A stretch of 64,000 nucleotides of DNA from Membranipora membranacea (taxonomy: Eukaryota > Bryozoa > Gymnolaemata > Cheilostomatida > Membraniporidae): contig OU612073.1 of the NCBI GenBank assembly GCA_914767715.1, positions 6,200,001 to 6,264,000 of the forward strand. The letters are read 5' to 3'. This document shows positions 44,029 to 55,900 of this stretch, piece after piece. The first letter of the stretch is position 1. Every line of letters starts with the position of its first letter. Made by a program: the position numbers and the translations under genes. The notes below the pieces were generated by a model. It was given only the letters and a program-made list of their open reading frames with translations. It was not told the DNA's origin and ran no database searches.

Positions 44029-44116
44029 TGTCTTGACAAGATTTGCTCTGTGAGTGGGGGGGGGTTAGTTCAGTTTGTTTCCCCCCCCCACCCACCAAAC
44101 TAAGCATCACAGGCCA
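44029..44116. mobile_element. Foldback element G, degraded copy
   Basis: AGCCTGTCTTGACAAGATTT followed by long G and C runs repeats the plan of 26180-26291, but the right arm is decayed (GCATCACAGGCC). Confidence 0.6.
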
Positions 44117-44264
44117 GAAACACATTAAGGAAAAGTAAATGGTTCCTTCGAGACAAGGCAGATAGATACCGGGAAAGCAGAGAAGGTATATTGGCAGATT
44201 GTAGGTTCATCAACCTGACACCTTTAATCGATGCATGCACCATTCATCTATTTCTGTTACTTAC

Positions 44265-44393
44265 CGTAATCCATCATTGTACCTGTTGTGGTTCGATTGA
44301 GACCTGCATCGTTTTGCTCAGTTTCATTTGATGAGGTATTCACAGTGGCTAGCGATGGGGCATTTTGTTGGATATCAGTTGAGTTTGCAGCAG
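44265..44393 (-). CDS. Orphan Ser/Thr/Asn-rich phase 1-1 exon
   Basis: Minus-strand 129-nt open segment between an acceptor (TTTTTTAAG) and a perfect GTAAGT donor. It encodes AANSTDIQQNAPSLATVNTS then SNETEQNDAGLNRTTTGTMM, ending DY. It resembles the stalk part of the TM exon at 49722-49941 (NDAGLNRTTT against [10 protein letters not shown]). No partner exon lies within several kb downstream on the same strand; the nearest candidate is the TM exon at 12289-12382, which also starts in phase 1. It may be an alternative 3' route of the - gene or a relic. Confidence 0.45.
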
Positions 44394-46387
44394 CTTAAAA
44401 AATAAAGCGTAATTAAAGTTTCAAATTAATATCAGTGCCATGAATATTATCGGACAATACAGGCACCTAGGTAACAATCTCAAACACAGCCGTTTATATT
44501 TGCTAAATTACTTTGAGATCCACAAAATAACAGGGGGTTTGCTGTCGTAGATCCAACATATAGCAGTATGTAGATCTATACATGGTGAAAAAAGTTGCTT
44601 TAATCAAGTTTTATGAAATTGTATGCAAACTAGGCCTGGACTGTTTTCTATGTAGTATGATTTTCGGTTCGCTAATACCCAATCCTGTCATAATGCTCTT
44701 CTTGAATATCAGTATCATGTAATTCACCATTCAGCCTAATTTTCTCAGAGACGCAAAAATGTCATCAGGGTTGGCATCGGATATGTATTTTCCTACAGCT
44801 AGCGAACAATATAGTTAGCTTTCAGAATAATCATAGGCCGGAAGCGCCATTGCGAATCTTCAGAATAAATTGAAATAAGTTATTATGCATTAAAATATGT
44901 CTGTGCTGCTAGTATACCATTTAGTTCAGGGAATTAAACTCAATTATACTGAATAAGTTATTACCATTATCAATGGTGTGGCTGGAATTGGGAATTAAAT
45001 TTCCTAAATTAGCATTTATCTTACACTGCTGTTGACTCATGAAAACCAATGCCGGCACCCATAGATATTAGTGATAATTAAGGTTATAAGCCAATTCTAA
45101 GATTTGATATAAGATTTATGGTTATATAATCTTTGTACCTATCATAAAAACACCAAATAGTTCTAGAAGTTGTAACAATTATAAAATTGCACTTCCGTTT
45201 TGAAACTGAGGTATCGCACAAAGGGACTTTTGGCATATTGATTGCCCCATCTCACCCTCTTTAAGAGAATAATTCCAAATAACAATATGTTATGTTTCTT
45301 ACGCCTTTAGAAATAATATGGGCTGGGAGGGAATTCAGCGAAGAAATTAATGTATCTTATAATCCTAACTCTCACCCTAAAATTCCAAATAGTACCCCTG
45401 AATGCATCATGAGGACATTTTTAATTCGAAATTGTGGTAGTGCTGTTTTCAAAGGAGACTTTGGGTAAAAGCAAGAATAGGTATGAGGAATGGTTATGGA
45501 GTCAATCTGACCTACATTAAGGCTAGAATCTTTCTAAATGCAGTCACAAACAGCTTGCAGTCAACATGGTTTGATAGGTATCAAAATTAATAACAGCATG
45601 AATTAGGGTGTATATGATACCATGAAAATTTTGTAAACTGTTTTGATTTGGGACTTTAGGCCAAATTGTGATGCCATACCGGCAGCCCTAAGCGGGTGGA
45701 CATACTTAATATTATATAGTACAAGCTGAAATTGGACATGGAATCGAATCACGACCCAAATTCCAGCAATCGCATCTATTTCCCTACTGCGAGGATCACA
45801 TAGTTAATTAAAATAAGTGGTATACCAAACAAAAAGACATTGTGGCAGCACAAACTAAGACCATTATGAGACTATATTGACTCAATCTGGTTACCAAACA
45901 ATAGGGAAGGCACGTGTGTTTCACCAGCTCTCTTAATTAAACATTATATAATTGAAAGGCATCACATGAGCACACAATAACCCTGCAAATAACTGAAATT
46001 GCTTTGATACTGACACTCTACCTAATTATTTTCAACTCCTGTTCCTTAGTTTAACTTTAGAACTACCGCACCTCAGTACCATATTCTGGGTATAAAAAGC
46101 AGCAACTCCCATGTAGCATTGTAGTTGCGCTTATTTTCTAATCTTAACCACTGCTGCCGCTCGGGCGAATTTGTGCTCATTGAATTCTGTATAGCTCCAA
46201 GATAATGAATTGAGGCTTCAATCTCAGAATTGCCACCAGATGGGCAAATAATTTGCATGAAATGATCTTCAAAATCTATCATCATCTGTGAAACGGAGAA
46301 AGTTATACTCTCTTAAGTGCAGGAACTGGGTTCCATAGTACTCATGACACACCCCATACCCATACCCGGCTTCTATTCATATCGATG

Positions 46388-46562
46388 AGGCAGAGGGGGT
46401 TCTCTATACTGGGTGCAAACACACCCGCTCCGCAAGGACCTGGCCAGGAAGAATGGTGTGCCAGTAACCAAATCAGAAATGACTGCCGGCGCTGGGAATC
46501 GAACCTGGACTTCAGAGATCGCAATCCCGAACCCTTAACCATTAGACCACTCCTGACTCAGG
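46388..46562 (-). mobile_element. tRNA-derived SINE, family 2
   Basis: On the minus strand AGTGGTCTAATGGTTAAGG (A box) is followed by AGGTTCGATTCCCAGCGCC (B box) and about 100 bases of unrelated body. The anticodon stem does not pair well, so I call a SINE. Its head differs from family 1. Confidence 0.65.
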
Positions 46563-48953
46563 GTATGAAAGTAACATACTAGCTGATGACGTCATTAACT
46601 TGTCGGTACCAGTACGCACACATGGCAGCAGTAGGTTAAAATAAATCAAACCGGTGTGAGTTTTTCTGCCATCGACCATTAGCGTACATCAGGCTTAATC
46701 ATAAAAAATTTAAATAAACAATATTCATTTTGATTGTATGTAACTTACCATCAAGCAACATATGGCACATTTGTTTGGACATTCCAAAAAACTATCTTCC
46801 AGTCTGGGATATATTTTTTTGGAATATCTGAACAAAATTTGATAGAAATCGGGCTGTTAGTAATAGGGTTGTGTTTCATTATTTTGTTTGCATAAATCAA
46901 TTTTTGCTGATTTGATAATGGTGTTTTCCCATATTTTTTTTGTAGCTTATTGGGTTTATATAGGAAGATCCGATATTTAAGTGAGTTCCATTCACCAATG
47001 AGAAATACACTTCCCTAGAGTGAAGCTCAAAGTTGTGTCAAGAGGAGACAACCACTAATATCGGCCAATTCTTTTACATCACTATGCATGATAACTAATA
47101 GAATGATTCTCAAGAACGTAATCATGGCAAGTGGGATATAAGGGTGGTAGATTTTTAACCCTTTTAAGAAGGTTACTTTGTCTTTTCCAAATTTTCTTCT
47201 GCCTATTTCATTCAAACTACGACAAAGTTTCATAAACTGGCAAAATGCATTCACTCGAATAAATCTCCTTTAATGTATATGTATATGATGAGCACGGTAA
47301 AACGCTTGATTTTTTTTCTATAAATTATGGTGTCAACTTAGCAACAAATATGATCCAGATACAGGTCATGGATATCAAAGCTCAGCCCATGCACAAAGTT
47401 GTCCTGAACATTTATGTAGTAGGTGATTTCAAAGTATGATTGAAAGATGTTTTGCTTCTAACTTAAATAGCCTCACCTAAAATTAACATGTATGTGAGTT
47501 GTCCCAAATAATGACCAAATTATTGCTTGATGTAAAGTCAGTAAAAAATCAATCACAATGTTGTATCTAAAAAAGGTGCCAATCGCATTCATTCAAGAGA
47601 TTACCTTAGAACAAGTTGGAATCAATTTAGAGGATTTGATGCTAATTCTCTGTATAGTCAAGGGAATTAAATTCCATTATACTGAATTGATTTTGTGTAT
47701 TCTCATATACCTAAATAAGATCATGGGTCTTCTGCTGTACATACAAATAGGCACACAAACTAAAACAGTGAGCCTGTTGATCACAAGATGTGCCTTATCA
47801 AGCGCATCTTCTCTCCTCATACATGGTAGCAGTGACAGAAACCTAGATCTGCTGCTGCCATATTTGTAAGAATTGATTGATTTATTGTCTCACTCGCTGG
47901 TTGTTTATTTTATTAGTTAGGAGTTTAACTCTCATTGACACTGAGCAGACAACTCTGTTTTCACACATATCCCCTCCAAACAACGAAATTCTGTTTGAAA
48001 GCAAAATTCATTGGGAGTGAAAAAAACACAAACATACGATTATGTAATTATTATAACAAATCAAAAATGACCAAATAAATAATAGATAAAGAATAGATTA
48101 TGAGCTACAAACCGAATTCTTTCTGATAAGTGTTATATTTCATATCGTACCCATATTATTGTATATGATTCCCAGTATTCATAACCTCAATTAAACAGTA
48201 GGAGTTGCACCGTATTATCTCATGACATGTCGTTTACAGTTTTTGACAATGGCAAGATATCATGATGATACATTAACCAACAAAGTGACAAAGCTTTGCA
48301 AATGTAAGAATTGTGATCATTGGGTATAAGCTTAACTGTGACTTGAGTGTAATTACATTTGTTACAACAGCCGGCAATATGTACTATTGGTATACACACA
48401 TGGTCTTCGCATAGGGATAACGACGAGATAATTTGTCTATAAGAGTTGTGTGCCCTGTGTGAAATGTTTGTCAATAATTTTTGGCAATCCGATGAAAGGC
48501 AGCCCACTGGTCAATATCATCTATTATATCATAGCGAGGGATTACTGTGGATTATATGATAGTAGAAATTGTAGGCAACAATGACCAGGAATTATTGGCT
48601 TATCCTGATAGTGTCTTGGTAATTACCCTACCAATCACAATGTGTCGAACAATTGTTGTCTACACCACCATGTGTAATCTCGAGCATGAAAGATCATGTT
48701 AATACACACCAGGGACCACTGCTGATTAAACTACTCTGCATAATACATAAACGCATGGCACACTGCATGGTTTTACAGTATAAATCTTTACATCTGTTGC
48801 GATAATAGCTTGTTTTTTTTTGCTTTTTGTATTTAGGGTAGAGTGACAAGAAAAATAAACTATTCATAAATAATAAAATCTGTTATAATCAGAAATAATA
48901 ATGACTAATATTGATTGCATAATATAAAACATCGCTTCAACAAAGAAAGCCCG

Positions 48954-49091
48954 ATATTGTCACAAATCTAACCAAAATTGCTTTCCCTATAGAGAAAGCA
49001 ATTTTGGTTAGATTTGTGACAATATTTCAGTTTCTTCGTAGACAAAATAGATGTTATAACATCTATTTTGTCTACGAAGAAACTGAAATAT
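48954..49091. repeat. Two abutting perfect hairpin palindromes
   Basis: 48954-49025 has 32-bp perfect inverted arms with an 8-base loop. 49022-49091 is a perfect 70-base palindrome with no spacer, centred on GTTATAAC. They overlap by the 4 bases ATAT. Both lie 180-320 bases downstream of the - gene's stop codon, probably in its 3'UTR. Confidence 0.95.
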
Positions 49092-49271
49092 CTTTTCACT
49101 ACAGAAATTAATAATTTGGTTATATAACTGCGGAGATGCTTATATTAATTCAACTAAAAAGTCATCAAACGTGGTAATGATTTGTGTTATGTGATATTAC
49201 TGAAACGATACCATACGGATGCATGATATGCATTTGCATAATTTTGATAATTAAAACACAGTTTATCTGAT

Positions 49272-49941
49272 CTACTCCACAACTTCCATAGGGATTTCTG
49301 ATGGTGAAACAGCATTCTTTTCAGCTTTTGGTGCAGAAGTTATATAAAAATAACCTGGGTCAGCTTCCGTCGCGTTAGAGGGGTGAATCGATACCTGGTA
49401 CTTGCTGAAAATAAAATATCATGGGTCATTTGAGGGAATTCTAGGCTGTACGGCTTGGAGACCAACAAAACAGATATACTTTTTCATTTTAAACAAGCCC
49501 ATTATTCAACCTATTAAGCTTACGACTGGTGTGATACTCATCGGTATCAAAAAAGAAATCAAACAAAGTCTACACAGAATACATAATGCTCAAGGGTAGC
49601 TGCATTGTATTGAATGTAAACCAAATCAATTCGATATAAAATCACTGTCATTGAAAAAAAGACACAGACACCAAGATAGTTTGCATTGTCAGCAACAACG
49701 TATCTACAGATTGTAACTCACCCTCCTTTCCTTTTACAGATCAGAACAGTCACCAAGATGATTATGAGGGTAACGCCAACTGCTGCTCCGATCACTGCAT
49801 ATTTAAAACCAGAATCATCTTGTGTGGTCTCTCTTGGGCCTGCATCTGTTGTTGTTGTTGCATTTGGAGTGACGGATACTGTTGTTTTCTCTTCAGCGTC
49901 TGCAGTGCCATCAAAAGCTTTCACCTCTATCACTGATATGC
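49272..49941 (-). CDS. Transmembrane helix and short cytoplasmic tail of the - gene
   Basis: Exon 49722-49941 gives a Thr-rich stalk, then [20 protein letters not shown] and ICKRKGG as stop-transfer. Exon 49272-49404 encodes [20 protein letters not shown], then [10 protein letters not shown] and ends EIPMEVVE before TAG. The tail shows no clear similarity to the long Pro/Tyr tail of the + paralog. Confidence 0.82.
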
Positions 49942-52900
49942 CTTGCAATAATAACAAAGGCTGAAGGTCAGAGGTTTGCCTGACACAAGAATGATTGCTA
50001 AGTTTCAAATCAATTTTCTCATTCACTGCACACCATGACATTGCATTGTTGTCCAGTACTCAGAACCTATGAAATAAGCTCCAAGTTCGGAATTTTGCGA
50101 GCAATAAAGCCATGACGCTTAAAATTTATTAGGTAATGTGAAATTAGACTGCAATGTCTTAACTTTTGGCATTATTATTAAACTTTTGTTTTAATTTTAC
50201 AGTTCCAGTGTTGTTGCAATGTCTAAACCCTGTAAGGCACTAATAACCTGTACAGCAATCCAATAATTTGAACAGCAAAAGACATCTTTCTCTAACACTG
50301 CTTATAATCAATCTTAGAATTAATAAATGAAAGTATTTGAGCATACCATGGTCATTCTGGATATCTGTTACACTAGCTACCATGACTGTAATCAAATCAC
50401 CACTTGACATTACTCCGACACCAGGTATCTTGCAGTAAATCGCTAGATCAACTCCGCCATTTGTATCCGCAGTTGGAAAACCAGGCAACCTGGCAAAGTA
50501 CTCCTGATGAAATATGATCTCTGTAGACCGCTTCCTTCAAAGTAAGTCATTTATAGCCATCACTTTTACATTATCACATCTTTGAAATGCTGCTTTTCAT
50601 AGGCTATGTTCTGCTGACATCAAAGTTTTCACAAATTCAATACAGATTCAAACATCAAGCTCGCAATGACAATGATGATAAATTATGATATAGACCATGC
50701 CTTATTTCTTGGTCTCAACTAGAACGAAACAAGTCAGAATATTCTGAGAAAGGCAAGAAATCTTTGATTTTGAAAAAATCAGTAAGTGTACTGCAAAGTA
50801 AAGGCCGAAACAGAATTTAATTTTCAGAAACCTTTGCTTGATTATCATTCATAAACCATCGGACCTACCTCCTTCTTGCGGCTTCAGATTCAACCATTAT
50901 TATCTCACATGAGTTATTTCTACAAATGTCAGTTGCCGCACCTGCTAGCTTGGTGAATAATTGAATCTCCCTTCTCAGAGTATACTGGAAACAATCAAGA
51001 AGAATTATGGTTTTAAATATGACATTTGCCATAATAGTAGCATTAAATCTTTTTCTTCCTGTCACAGAAATAGAAATAGGCAATTTGAAGGCAGCCTTTG
51101 CTTTGATATTTGCACGATTCAAAGGAGGATTCTGTGGGTCGCAGTAAAATTATCAGCCAGTTCATATGAGATGGGATTAACATTATCTGAATGTCATGCA
51201 GAGAGAAGAGTGTGATAGCTAAACTGTGTTGAGTGTTGAGATGACAGGTCATTATAGTACAAATAGGCGTGACACGATACAGGGTTGTGACCACAGTTTG
51301 CCGACAGACTGCCTATTTCTCTACACAGAATCTGCCGATTGGCAACATCTGACTCCAAAATCTTTTAATTTGACAACCTATGGGACAACGGCATGAAAAT
51401 TACTACTGAAAACACAACATTTCACATTGATTATTACAACAAGGTTGACAGACTGGAGTGGGAGTGAGTTGGCACTAAACAGGAAAAAGTGGAGATGATT
51501 TCATGGAAAGAAAAAACATACTGAATGGGTCATCCAGGGCCAACAAAGTTATAGGGCGGGCAAGCACTTCTACAATAAATGCGACTGGTAATACAAGTTA
51601 CCCACCTGGTCAATAGTCATTGATTCAATGATGAATTCTATTGAGTTTGCCTCTATCTCTTCTTCAACATCCTCTGTCATTGGCTCAACAGGATCTGTGA
51701 ACCTGATGACTGCAATTAAATCAAATGATACAAGGTGAGACATAATCTATCTATCTATCTATCTCTTTCACTAGGTAGAAAAGTAACAATTGAGGCTTGC
51801 TGAACTTTGTGGCACGAGTCAATTACAATCACCTATATCATAGCTATCGACAGCGACTGAGTGACAAACTTTTTTTAAATATGTAGCAGATTTGTGCAAT
51901 AAAGCATTACCTTGGCAACTACCATCTTTTAGTTGTTGACCGACAGAGCACGTACAATTGAATGACCCTGCAGTATTGGAACATATCGCTGAAGGATGAC
52001 ATGGGAAGCTCTCTTGGAAGCATTCATTGATATCTGAAATAGAGATAATTTTATCATATTTATAATAATAAGGATTGGATATGACAAATATAAGATAACA
52101 TTATATTTCTCATCTCATTCAGTTGAATGGGATGAATAGGGTCAGAGCCAGACTATTCAGATGTTAGAAAATATTAACACATACCATCACATCCTAATTC
52201 ATCATTGGTCAAGATATATCCAGCTGTACAGTTGCAGGTATATCCTCCAATAGTGTTGGTACAGGTCTGGGCACAGGCGTCAGTACCTAGAGCACATTCA
52301 TCAATATCCTCACATGTGCTATCATTCACTGCTAGAGAGTATCCTTTCTTACAAGAGCAAACATCTGTCCCATTGACGATGTCACAGTAGCCATTTACAT
52401 CATCACATGGGCTTGGAAGAGCACATGGATTTGCAGCTGGAAGATTGAAAAAAAAACAGACAAGTGTCAATGTTAATTTAAAGAGTATTTTCTGTTCTCA
52501 ATAATCTGAGAAGAATGAAAGAGAAAATTTGGTAGGAAAAGTATCAACATTTCCCTGCAATTAAGACCACATGTACCCATCATAACATTAAAACAGCCTT
52601 TGGAAGTTTCCCCCATCCATACAAAGGTGACTGCTGGGTCGAGGAGATAAACTATTGATTGGCAATTAGCAATAGTGTCTTTGTTGAGTAATCATTGTCA
52701 GCTTACTGCAAATTGTAATATTGTGCTACAGATTCAGAGAAATAAAAGAAAAATCAGTGTAAACCATAACTCACGTTCACAGTTCCTTCCATCAGCAGCC
52801 AAAACAAATCCTTCATTGCATGAGCAAAGGAAATCACCGACAGTGTTGTTGCAAATCTGATGGCATGGTCTTAATGTACTGCACTCATCAAAATCTAAAA

Positions 52901-55900
52901 TAAATTATAATCGGTTCCACCTTGACAACCTAGCATGTATAATATAGAATACATGCTGCAAGAATAACAGGGATCAATATATTCCGGTTGTTTTCATGTG
53001 CAATCAGTGTAGGTGGGGGAGGGGGGGTGGTTAGTGTATGCTTGGTTGGTGTAGCTGATTCTCCAGCCACAAACTGCAAGCTGCAAACAAATGAAAAAAT
53101 GCGTTGTGGGTTCCCTGATATGGCCTGAATTGCAACTGGGAGACATGATTTTCATGGGCAGATAACATGTGGAAATGGACGTTGATTGGTGAACTGGTGG
53201 AGGACCTTGGTGTTAAATAAATAAAGTTTTATTATTTACCATTACATGTTGATCCATCAGTATCGATCTCGTAACCAGTATTACAGGTACATACAAAGGA
53301 GCCCGGTGTGTTAAGACAAAATTGATCGCAGCTGTCTAGAGCACATTCATCGATATCAGAGCATGTTTTACCGTCTCCAGTGTAACCCGCCGGGCAGTCT
53401 CCGCAACTTCAAATGAAGATGTACATCTAAACAGTTTGTCATTACAAAGGAGATATTTTTTGTTTGTAGCATATCTAATTTTTTGTACATTCAAGGGGCA
53501 AGGTAACACAGCATGCATTCATACAAACTTGAATTATTCCTAGGATAAAGCACTATCAACTAACTGAACATGGTTTATAAAATTTGGTCTTTCCATAGTT
53601 CATATTTTAAATCACTTCATGTCACTATGTCATCGAATCATCATTATATCGGAAAACGTGAACATACCTCAGTCCGTCTATGTCAGCTGGAGGGGGCAAA
53701 TCCTCACAGAGAACACCAGGATAGCATGGAGAAGCTACCAGAGCACAGGCATCCAAATCTGACTCACAAAGAGATCCAGTATACCCCTGAGGGCAAACAC
53801 AGTCCAGCAGCACAGAACTGAAATGAAAATGTGTAGAATTGGTCAAAAGTTAGATGTGGTCCGGGGCAAAAGTAACCTCCACAAGAGATAATTGTTCATG
53901 TGGTCGATAATACAACTAGCAATGGGGCCAGTTTTCAGTGCTTGTTATATGAGATAAAACAACTTTGATCGAATGTTCACCATAAAAATAGAAATTACTA
54001 AGTAATTGTTTTTTTTCTAACACTGACAGTAATGGATAGATGATTGCAATGAAACAGACTATACTCTGCCTTGACTTACTGTTTGTCTATATCAGCCTGT
54101 TCATCAGGTGACAACTCCACACATGTCCCGTTATTTGCACAGCTGCACAACATTACAAGTGGTGTTAGAGATGCTGCAGCACCAACCGGGTCCTAATGAA
54201 TGAGCGGACAACTTCATATTAAATATTGGCAAATACAAACTGAGGCATCTGTCAGAACTTGGTTGGTAAAATTGAAAATGCACACACAGCGGTAGTATGA
54301 CTAACAGTCAAACGGAAGAATCTTATAAAGTCTATCCAATAACTTGCTAAAAAAAGGCTAACATGCCAAGTTCTATTACCTTTGCTGTTATGGACAGTAG
54401 GAAGTTTGTTATGTTGGTGACTGTAGCTGTGATTGTAAACTCATCACCGTATGATATCACTGAGGCTCCTGGTAAGTTTGTTGAGACAATAACCTCATCA
54501 CCATTTGAGTCATTAACGGACCCTGTTAGATTGAACTCTTGCTCGACAGTTATTAACACAGATGATGCAACGGTGATAGTGGGTGCAAAGTTTTCTGCAA
54601 TAGTAACAAACAAAACACCAGTGAAAGCGTAGGGCTGGTAAAGAAAAATAAAGCTGCACATTAGTCTTCAGAGTTATTTTCATGCTCAATCTTGCATTTC
54701 AACTACTCAGAAGCAAATACCTCCAAATTGACACAAATAACACACACAGCCTAACTTACTGAGAAGGGCATTGGCTTCTGAACTTCCCACAGCTGTTGCT
54801 TTACTACTCTCTGCTACTGCAATGTCTCTAGTCACGAAGGCATCATAAAGACAGGCTGTATCGTTATCACACACATCATATGCTGACTGTTTGAACTCAT
54901 CTGAGCTCCAGACCCAGTTATCAACTTCATCAGCGAATATTGGTACAAATGAGTTGTTGTTGTATGTCCACCAATCAGTATTATCCTCTGTGTAGTACAT
55001 GATGGATTCCGATTCAGACACGGCAACTGGTAGAATGAAGAAATGGAAATAATTGACTAACCAGCCAGTATACATGATAGAATCAGATCTAGACATAACA
55101 ACTTGAAACAGAAAACAAGTGTTGAATTTCTGTCCAGTTTTGATAAATGAACTTGCAAACAAATTAAATGTTTTTAATATTTTGCTATTTAAGACACATT
55201 TATTATATAATTTACATATAGCTGATACTTTTACCTTGCATACTGAAACAAAGACCTAGCAATTTGTGCCATCAATGATAGTTGATGACCAGGTGCATTA
55301 AACTTACATAGACTTGCCCAGTCAAATACATCACTCTCCGAAGAGTTGACAGATATGTAACCAGTGCCATTAGGCCAAGTAAAATCATTTGATTTAATAT
55401 CATCATATACGCCAGTCAATCCAGTTGTGTTGCCTTTAAGCGAAGCAGGCAAACCGAGTGTTATGGTCAGCATTTTCTAAAACAACAATAATGAATAATA
55501 CGGGATATTGCGGGGTTTGATCGCCCATAATTGTAGGAAACATAAATGTTGCAAGTGTCACAACCTGTCATAGATCTCTCCTGACGAGATCAATACTGGT
55601 CATTGCAAGGATGATTCTTGATCATGCACATATGAATGACTACATCATAGTGTCACAGGTATCTGACGACAGATATATTCTTACCATTTTATAATATGGG
55701 ACTTAGATGAATGGGGTTGAATGATCTTCTAGCACACAAGCCTGCCAGGACCGTTGGTTACTTACATTTTTAGATTCTACCTCGACAGTTATTCCTGATG
55801 AGAAGAATACTGTAAGGCTCATATTTGTCCTCTTGAAGAGAATATCAGAGGTGACGTGTTCTAGCTCTTGTGTGGTGTTGAGATCCTGCTCTATGAGGGA

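Larger units (their letters stand above)
41115..44264. other. Spacer after the + gene
   Basis: Holds the 3'UTR, the duplicate of exon 39's end, a 37-bp duplication, the LINE 3' segment and a foldback copy. A minus-strand open frame at 42975-43283 has no recognised domain and no splice context. Otherwise nothing is seen. Confidence 0.5.
44394..49271. other. Spacer between the orphan exon and the - gene
   Basis: One SINE (46388-46562) and the double palindrome (48954-49091) are the only structures recognised. No AATAAA was seen close behind the - gene's stop; a TTTATT on the plus strand near 47880 would be far away. No other exon was found. Confidence 0.45.

Noticed and set aside
46480-46560. 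Possible true tRNA gene on the minus strand
   Set aside because: Pol III boxes are good, but the anticodon and acceptor stems do not pair convincingly and an extra body follows; called a SINE.
47558-47869. 103-residue plus-strand open frame
   Set aside because: Hydrophobic low-information translation without splice or start context; likely chance.
51755-51778. (ATCT)n run near a SEA-like exon
   Set aside because: Ordinary microsatellite; no sign of effect on the nearby acceptor.
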